From Snodgrassella alvi (GTDB lineage Bacteria; Pseudomonadota; Gammaproteobacteria; Burkholderiales; Neisseriaceae), in the NCBI RefSeq assembly GCF_002777425.1, contig NZ_MDVC01000050.1:1-41443 (forward strand): a stretch of 41,443 bases of DNA, in the 5' to 3' direction. A program made the position numbers and the translations under genes. Numbering within the stretch: the first letter of the stretch is position 1; every line of letters begins with the position of its first letter. The notes under the pieces were generated by a model that saw only the letters and a list, made by a program, of their open reading frames with translations, searched no databases and had not been told where the DNA came from. Positions 36,528 to 41,443 of this stretch are shown piece after piece.

Positions 36528-37304
36528 ATGGCCGTGATTATTAAAAATGCAGAAGAAATTGCTGCAATGCGCGTTGCAGGCCGACTGGCTGCCGAAGCGC
36601 TTGACTATATAGGCCAGTTCATCAAGCCAGGTATCACCACCAACGAAATCGACAAACTGATACATGATTACCACATCAACGTTCAGGGCGGCTATCCTGC
36701 ACCATTGGGTTATGGTAACCCACCATTTCCCAAATCCTGCTGCACTTCCGTTAACCATGTTATCTGTCACGGCATTCCCGATGACAAACCATTAAAAAAT
36801 GGCGACATCCTGAACATCGACGTCACCATTATCAAAGACGGTTTTCATGGCGATTCCAGCCGCATGTATGCAGTCGGGGAAATCAGCCCACAGGCACGCC
36901 GCCTGATTAACATTACCCATGAAAGTATGATGGCCGGTATCTCAGTAGTTAAACCGGGTGCCACTCTGGGAGACATTGGCTATGCATGTCAGCAGGTTGC
37001 CGAAAATGCCGGATACTCCATGGTACAGGAATTCTGTGGACATGGCGTTGGCCGCGGTTTTCATGAAGAACCACAAGTGTTGCATTATGGTCGCCGCAAT
37101 ACCGGCTTAAAATTGCAACCAGGCATGATATTCACTATTGAACCAATGGTTAATCAAGGTAAACGTCAATTACGTATCTTAAGCGACGGTTGGACAGTCG
37201 TAACCAAAGATCACAAACTCTCCGCACAGTGGGAACACGAAGTATTGGTCACCGAAAATGGTTACGAAATTCTCACCATTAGCCCTCTAACAGGTAAACC
37301 TTAA
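36528..37304 (+). CDS. map: Methionine aminopeptidase, type I
   Basis: A 258-residue cytosolic dimetal enzyme that removes initiator methionine from nascent proteins. The five metal ligands are in place: Asp98 and Asp109 (IDVT and GDSSRM), His172 in CGHGVGRGFHEEP, Glu205 in FTIEPM and Glu236 in WEHEVLV; His81 in NHVICHGIP is the substrate-side histidine. Length fits the bacterial type Ia. AAAGGA lies 7 bases before the ATG. It is not next to rpsB in this window. The gap of 52 bases from trpC would allow co-transcription. Confidence 0.97.
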   Translation: MAVIIKNAEEIAAMRVAGRLAAEALDYIGQFIKPGITTNEIDKLIHDYHINVQGGYPAPLGYGNPPFPKSCCTSVNHVICHGIPDDKPLKNGDILNIDVTIIKDGFHGDSSRMYAVGEISPQARRLINITHESMMAGISVVKPGATLGDIGYACQQVAENAGYSMVQEFCGHGVGRGFHEEPQVLHYGRRNTGLKLQPGMIFTIEPMVNQGKRQLRILSDGWTVVTKDHKLSAQWEHEVLVTENGYEILTISPLTGKP

Positions 37305-37619
37305 TCCCACAAAAAACAACAAAACTTTACATTAAAACGTCATTAAACCTGATTTAAGACAATAACTATTAACCCAGTTTAATTAAAATAAAATTGTATT
37401 ATTTTTGAAACACCATATTTTTATAAACCAGCAGCAATATTGTATTGAATGTAAAAACTATTGTGATAATATTGAAGTCCATAGATAATTATGCATATTG
37501 GTCTAACATTAGTCACTACTTTTAATGACTAAACTTACCAAAATAATTAAATATTTATGAATGATCATATTAATTAATTCTACTAACACATAGACAACTT
37601 GTTTTTAAGGTATAACAAT
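37305..37619. other. AT-rich region upstream of the small HTH gene
   Basis: About 315 bp, strongly AT-rich. TGTGATAAT at 37462-37470 fits an extended -10, which would leave a leader of about 145 bases before the HTH gene. No terminator hairpin for map is evident, and no ORF or RNA gene is seen. Confidence 0.4.
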
Positions 37620-37904
37620 ATGAAAGCTTTTAAACCTATCAACAATGTGCGCGAAATCCGTAAAAAACTTGGTCTAAACCAAATCGAGTTCTGGAGTCAG
37701 GTTGGCGTCACTCAATCAGGTGGTTCCCGTTACGAAGCTGGCCGCAACATTCCGAAACCAGTTCGCGAACTGGTTCGTCTGGTACATGTGGAACAGCTGG
37801 AATTGAGCAAACTCAATCGTGCAAACATGGAAGTGGCTGAACTGCTTAAAAACGAGCATCCCGAAATGTATCAACAGCTGAAAGCAAAAGCAGAAGGAAA
37901 ATAA
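37620..37904 (+). CDS. Small helix-turn-helix (Xre-like) DNA-binding protein
   Basis: A 94-residue protein. Residues 7-55 form an Xre-type helix-turn-helix: VREIRKKLGLNQIEFWSQVG then VTQSGGSRYEAGRNIPKPVR, with the recognition helix around QSGGSRYE. The C-terminal 35 residues are Leu/Glu/Lys-rich and probably helical, perhaps for dimerisation. The ATG at 37620 has AAGG 9 bases upstream; a TTG at 37599 would add seven residues. No toxin partner or prophage gene lies beside it, so it looks like a stand-alone regulator conserved among Neisseriaceae rather than half of a toxin-antitoxin pair. Its targets are unknown. It has its own terminator. Confidence 0.82.
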   Translation: MKAFKPINNVREIRKKLGLNQIEFWSQVGVTQSGGSRYEAGRNIPKPVRELVRLVHVEQLELSKLNRANMEVAELLKNEHPEMYQQLKAKAEGK

Positions 37905-37927
37905 CCCTTTCTATTAGCTTTCTCACT

Positions 37928-37963
37928 AAAGCTCCGTACCAGATTCTGGACGGAGCTTTTTAT
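37928..37963 (+). terminator. Rho-independent terminator after the HTH gene
   Basis: AAAGCTCCGT pairs with ACGGAGCTTT around a 12-base loop (itself containing CCAGA/TCTGG) and continues into TTTTAT. Confidence 0.88.
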
Positions 37964-38022
37964 CTTGTTTATTAAAAATTCAGCCTTATAATAAAGCCCA
38001 ACAAATTAATCAGGATTTATCC

Positions 38023-38904
38023 ATGACACACACAGCATCTACCCTGATGCCTTTTTTTGGTCTCATCCGGGTAAGCGGCGAAGACCGCACCTCATTTCTA
38101 CACAACCAGCTATCCAACGACATAAACCATCTGCCAGCAGGTCAGGCCTGTCTGGCAACCTACAACACAGCCAAAGGTCGTGTAATAGCTAACATAGTGG
38201 TACTTAACAGAGGAGAAGACATCATCCTGATTGCCGCCGCCGACCTGTGCGAAACATTACAAAAAAAACTACAGATTTACATCATGCGCAGCAAAGTAAA
38301 GCTGGAATGCATGGCTGAATGGGGCGCAGCTGTCAGCGTACCAACCCCTACAACTACATCAGCAGAACCAGCACAACCACAATATGTCTTATCAACCACC
38401 CAAACAAACCAAATCTGGCATATAACCCTGCCAGATAACTCCACTATCCAGATTGGCAAAATCAGCCAGCTACCTCCATTCAATACCGAAACAAGCAAAA
38501 CATGGCAGACACATCAAATCAACAGTGGTAATCCGTGGATCAGCGCAGCCACCACAGAAACTTGTGTAGCACAAATGCTTAACCAGCAACTGATCGGCGC
38601 AGTCCATTTCAAAAAAGGCTGTTATCCAGGTCAGGAAATCATTGCCCGTGCTCAATACCGTGGCCAGGTAAAACGCGGACTGGCACTACTAGAAACCACC
38701 AGCGCACTCTCCGCTGGTGATATCATCAACGACAGCAACAACGAAGAAGTCGGCCTGCTTGTCAATCAAGTACAACAAGGAGCAATCACCTTAGCTCTGG
38801 CTGTAATCAAACACAGCGCTGCTGAAACTCAATTAAAGTGTCGTAATCATCCCATTGCCACAAAAAAGTGCTTTTTTACCACAGCTATTACCAAAAATAC
38901 CTGA
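38023..38904 (+). CDS. ygfZ: YgfZ/GcvT-like folate-binding protein (Fe-S cluster maintenance)
   Basis: A 293-residue protein of the GcvT-like YgfZ family, which uses folate and supports Fe-S enzymes such as the tRNA methylthiotransferase MiaB. The diagnostic motif K-G-C-[FY]-x-G-Q-E is present as KKGCYPGQEIIARAQYRGQ near 203-221 with its conserved Cys. The N-terminal FLHNQLSNDINHL (about 26-38) and TYNTAKGRVIANIVVL (about 46-61) are typical. A Thr/Pro/Ala stretch near 106-120 marks a variable linker. It is a single gene; the only hairpin after it (CCAGCAG/CTGCTGG, 38924-38954) has no T tract. Confidence 0.93.
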   Translation: MTHTASTLMPFFGLIRVSGEDRTSFLHNQLSNDINHLPAGQACLATYNTAKGRVIANIVVLNRGEDIILIAAADLCETLQKKLQIYIMRSKVKLECMAEWGAAVSVPTPTTTSAEPAQPQYVLSTTQTNQIWHITLPDNSTIQIGKISQLPPFNTETSKTWQTHQINSGNPWISAATTETCVAQMLNQQLIGAVHFKKGCYPGQEIIARAQYRGQVKRGLALLETTSALSAGDIINDSNNEEVGLLVNQVQQGAITLALAVIKHSAAETQLKCRNHPIATKKCFFTTAITKNT

Positions 38905-39141
38905 AACAGCAAATAACCACCCACCAGCAGATATTTCTTCATACCACCTGCTGGCAAATATATTGAATAATGAAATACAAAAATGAAAATGCATATACGA
39001 AATAAATATTACCCCGTTCTAGCTATTTTCAAATACCGGCTTTATGCCAACCATAGCAGACTTACCACCATTTAACCCTATCCATCAAAAGCACTATTTC
39101 TGCCCATAAACCGCACAAATAACAGATTTTATATCAACCTG

Positions 39142-39150
39142 TGCTACAAT
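39142..39150 (+). promoter_or_regulatory. Extended -10 promoter of prfC
   Basis: TGCTACAAT gives TGn followed by TACAAT. Transcription would begin near 39157, three bases before the hairpin at 39160. The hexamer at -35 spacing (ACAGAT) is poor, which extended -10 promoters tolerate. Confidence 0.45.
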
Positions 39151-39159
39151 ATATCCTTT

Positions 39160-39187
39160 ACAAGACGGCCACAGCCGTCTTGTTTTT
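39160..39187 (+). terminator. Terminator-like hairpin in the prfC leader
   Basis: ACAAGACGGC pairs perfectly with GCCGTCTTGT around a 4-base loop, followed by TTTTATTG: a classical intrinsic terminator. It lies 25 bases before the prfC ATG and immediately after the likely promoter, so it may end stray transcription, attenuate prfC, or form a structured 5' end. Confidence 0.75.
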
Positions 39188-39211
39188 ATTGTTTGCAGAA
39201 TACAAAAAATC

Positions 39212-40810
39212 ATGAGTCAGATTGCCCAGGAAGCGGCACGCCGCCGCACATTTGCGATTATTTCCCACCCGGACGCCGGTAAAACCACCCTCACCGAAAA
39301 ACTATTATTGTTTTCCGGTGCCATTCTCTCAGCCGGTACCGTCAAAGGTAAAAAATCCGGAAAATTTGCCACCTCAGACTGGATGGAAATCGAAAAACAG
39401 CGCGGCATATCCGTAGCCTCGTCCGTCATGCAGTTCGATTATCGCCAGCATGTCGTCAACCTGCTCGACACCCCCGGCCATGAAGACTTTTCTGAAGACA
39501 CCTATCGCGTACTTACCGCAGTAGACAGTGCCCTGATGGTGATTGATGCAGCCAAAGGCGTAGAAGCACAAACCATCAAACTTTTAAACGTCTGCCGCTT
39601 GCGTGATACCCCAATAGTCACCTTCATGAACAAATACGACCGTGAAGTGCGAGACTCACTCGAATTACTTGATGAAGTAGAAAATATACTGCATATCCGC
39701 TGCGCCCCGATTACCTGGCCGATTGGCATGGGCAAAAACTTCAAAGGTGTATACCACATCCTCAATGATGAAATTTACCTGTTTGAAGCCGGCGGCGAAA
39801 AACTACCACACCAATTTGATGTCATCAAAGGCATCAACAATGCCCGTCTGGATGAACTCTTTCCCATAGAAATACAACAACTGCGTGAAGAAATTGAGCT
39901 TGTACAGGCGGCCTCAAATGAATTTGATTTAGATGCCTTTCTGCGCGGCGAACTTACCCCCGTCTTTTTCGGTTCAGCCATCAATAATTTCGGCATTCAG
40001 GAAATCCTCAATGCCCTGATCGACTGGGCGCCAGCGCCACAACCACGCGAAACCCTCGAACGAGTGGTCGAGCCCACCGAAAGCAAATTCTCCGGTTTTG
40101 TATTCAAAATCCAGGCAAATATGGATGCCAAGCACCGCGACCGCATTGCATTTTTGCGTGTATGCTCCGGCGAATTCACCCGTGGCATGAAGATCAAACA
40201 TCTACGCTTGAATCGCGATATTGCAGCTTCCAGCGTTGTTACCTTCATGTCACATACCCGCGAGCTGGTCGAAGAAGCCTTTGCCGGCGACATTATCGGT
40301 ATTCCCAACCACGGCAATATCCAGATTGGCGACAGCTTTACCGAAGGTGAACGTCTCACCTTCACCGGTATTCCATTTTTTGCCCCTGAGCTATTCCGCG
40401 CCGTACGGATTAAAAATCCACTAAAAATGAAGCAGCTACAAAAAGGTTTACAGCAGCTGGGTGAAGAAGGTGCCGTACAGGTATTCAGGCCACACAACGG
40501 CGGCGACCTCATACTTGGCGCCGTAGGCGTATTGCAGTTTGAAGTAGTCACAGCCCGTCTGGCTAATGAATATGGCGTCGATGCCGTATTTGAATCTGTC
40601 AGCATCTGGTCAGCACGCTGGGTATCCTGTCCCGACAGGAAAAAACTGGCCGAATTTGAAAAAGCCAACGTACTTAACCTCGCTACCGATGCCGGTGGCA
40701 ACCTCACCTACCTCGCCCCCAACCGCGTTAACCTGTCGCTTACCGAAGAACGCTGGCCAGATATCCGTTTCCATGAAACACGAGAATTAACTGCCCAGAT
40801 TAACCAATAA
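39212..40810 (+). CDS. prfC: Peptide chain release factor 3
   Basis: A 532-residue translational GTPase that removes RF1/RF2 from the ribosome after peptide release. The G domain has [13 protein letters not shown] at 18-30 (G1), [11 protein letters not shown] near 70 (switch I end), [16 protein letters not shown] near 88-103 (G3) and FMNKYDRE near 137-144 (G4). Domains II and III follow, with [21 protein letters not shown] near 425-445. Length and the [23 protein letters not shown] region, here split over residues 45-67, distinguish RF3 from EF-G. The gene is monocistronic, with a hairpin before it and a terminator after it. Confidence 0.98.
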   Translation: MSQIAQEAARRRTFAIISHPDAGKTTLTEKLLLFSGAILSAGTVKGKKSGKFATSDWMEIEKQRGISVASSVMQFDYRQHVVNLLDTPGHEDFSEDTYRVLTAVDSALMVIDAAKGVEAQTIKLLNVCRLRDTPIVTFMNKYDREVRDSLELLDEVENILHIRCAPITWPIGMGKNFKGVYHILNDEIYLFEAGGEKLPHQFDVIKGINNARLDELFPIEIQQLREEIELVQAASNEFDLDAFLRGELTPVFFGSAINNFGIQEILNALIDWAPAPQPRETLERVVEPTESKFSGFVFKIQANMDAKHRDRIAFLRVCSGEFTRGMKIKHLRLNRDIAASSVVTFMSHTRELVEEAFAGDIIGIPNHGNIQIGDSFTEGERLTFTGIPFFAPELFRAVRIKNPLKMKQLQKGLQQLGEEGAVQVFRPHNGGDLILGAVGVLQFEVVTARLANEYGVDAVFESVSIWSARWVSCPDRKKLAEFEKANVLNLATDAGGNLTYLAPNRVNLSLTEERWPDIRFHETRELTAQINQ

Positions 40811-40833
40811 GCACACCAATTCAAACCACACCA

Positions 40834-40868
40834 AAGCAGCTAACCCCTTACCGGAAAGCTGCTTTTAT
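40834..40868 (+). terminator. Rho-independent terminator after prfC
   Basis: AAGCAGCT pairs with AGCTGCTT around a 14-base loop and is followed by TTATTATTT. It separates prfC from the PAAR gene, which must have its own promoter in the AT-rich 40880-41040 stretch. Confidence 0.75.
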
Positions 40869-41063
40869 TATTTCCAGCACTCAATCATCTACACCGTTGA
40901 TAAAATACAACACAAAAATTACCTAAAAATAAATACAAATTAATATAAATCAACAAATAAACTAATTTAATAATTTTAATTTAACAAAATTAAACCAAAC
41001 CATGAAATACTAAAGCAATAAACTGGTAACAAACTGTGTTTATCAACCAAAGGAGACATAAGC

Positions 41064-41443
41064 ATGGGAGAAGCCTACTGGGCTGCCCGCGAGGGAGACA
41101 TCCTTTTACACACCTCCATGCTTGCAGACATCGTTGGCGCCGCCGTAGAAATCGCCACCTACGCCGCCATTACCGCGGCCGCAGGCTTCCTCGTTTTTGG
41201 CACCATAACCACCGGCGGACTGGCATTAAGCCTTGTCGTAGGCATCGTCATGGCCATGACCGGCGGCGATAATGTCGTATCTAATCTCGCCGACTGGGTC
41301 AGTAGCATCTTTCCTCTCAACGAAGATGGCAAAATCACCACCGGCTCACCCAATACCCGTATCAACAGCAAACCGGCAGCTCGCGCCGCGGGCACAATAG
41401 ACCCAAGCATCGAACTGACCGATGACGGCGAACAACCACAACA
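41064..41443 (+). CDS. Membrane-PAAR protein, N-terminal part (type VI secretion effector, probably Rhs/polymorphic toxin); truncated by the window edge
   Basis: The first 126 codons of a gene that continues past the window. The N-terminus MGEAYWAAREGDILLHTSM is that of PAAR proteins carrying Rhs or other C-terminal toxins. Hydrophobic Ala/Gly/Val helices cover about residues 24-66, the translocation-type membrane segment. A PAAR repeat begins near residue 85, with TTGSPNTRINSKPAARAAG at 92-110. PAAR proteins cap the VgrG spike of the type VI secretion system and deliver fused toxins. AAGGAGA lies 7 bases before the ATG. Membrane-PAAR effectors usually need an EagR/DUF1795 chaperone; none lies upstream (prfC is there), so one should be downstream or unlinked. 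The toxin domain cannot be seen. Confidence 0.85.
   Translation, partial: MGEAYWAAREGDILLHTSMLADIVGAAVEIATYAAITAAAGFLVFGTITTGGLALSLVVGIVMAMTGGDNVVSNLADWVSSIFPLNEDGKITTGSPNTRINSKPAARAAGTIDPSIELTDDGEQPQ

Larger units (their letters stand above)
38905..39211. other. Intergenic region between ygfZ and prfC
   Basis: About 307 bp. It holds a weak hairpin just after ygfZ (38924-38954), AT-rich sequence, an extended -10 promoter at 39142-39150 and a terminator-like hairpin at 39160-39187. No ORF is recognisable. Confidence 0.5.

Noticed and set aside
37620-37904. Toxin-antitoxin antitoxin
   Set aside because: No small partner gene lies within reach on either side; map and ygfZ are housekeeping genes and a terminator follows directly.
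38924-38954. Terminator of ygfZ (CCAGCAG/CTGCTGG)
   Set aside because: The stem is 7 bp with a 17-base loop and no T tract follows, so it is too weak to list as a terminator.
39160-39183. Possible neisserial DNA uptake sequence in the GCCGTCTTGT hairpin
   Set aside because: Only GCCGTCT is shared with the ATGCCGTCTGAA uptake word, the rest differs, and none of the other terminator hairpins in the window carries it or a common dialect.
41036-41272. Arg/His-rich plus-strand ORF overlapping the PAAR gene
   Set aside because: It is an out-of-frame shadow; the PAAR frame has a good ribosome site and recognisable domains.

Overview
The window looks like a chromosomal segment from a moderately AT-rich member of the Neisseriaceae, most likely Snodgrassella or a close relative. 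This rests on protein-level impressions (neisserial-type lipoproteins, minor pilin, TrpXYZ-type transporter) and on a type VI secretion PAAR/Rhs-type gene at the right edge. I could not run a search, so the genus is inference. No rRNA, tRNA, CRISPR array, insertion sequence or complete prophage is visible, and the canonical neisserial DNA uptake sequence is not apparent in the terminators where it usually sits.

Left part (1-10.1 kb): a signal-less class I lipase behind a 12-bp operator-like inverted repeat; a start-less ORF remnant; divergent ppsA and ppsR (PEP synthase and its regulatory kinase/phosphorylase); and a three-gene polyamine cluster resembling spuABC/puuD-puuA-spuC (gamma-glutamyl-GABA hydrolase, glutamine-synthetase-like ligase, putrescine-type aminotransferase). 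A small methyltransferase-like gene faces the cluster.

Middle (10.2-28.6 kb): mltD (LysM lytic transglycosylase); a decayed transporter on the minus strand; a small hypothetical gene; lplT-like MFS transporter; uvrA; an orphan metQ lipoprotein; an rluE-type pseudouridine synthase; a complete trpXYZ-type ABC transporter operon on the minus strand; a squalene/phytoene-synthase-fold protein that has lost its aspartate motifs; a YetF/DUF421 membrane protein; rlmB; an nfeD-qmcA pair; an Mth938-type protein; and hom.

Right part (28.6-41.4 kb): an AT-rich intergenic stretch with a 15-bp perfect dyad before a minor pilin gene with a non-canonical position 5; an ABC-F ATPase (uup); a minus-strand run pmbA-dsbB-DUF1615 lipoprotein, divergent from darP (yjgA); trpC; map; a small HTH regulator; ygfZ; prfC behind an unusual promoter/terminator-like leader; and the 5' end of a membrane-PAAR type VI effector that runs off the window.

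Most genes are housekeeping. The accessory or odd elements are the lipase with its dyad and the adjoining remnant, the incomplete polyamine pathway, the pseudoenzyme, the pilin with its AT dyad, the prfC leader, and the truncated PAAR gene, whose downstream toxin and immunity region is the best place to look for something new.
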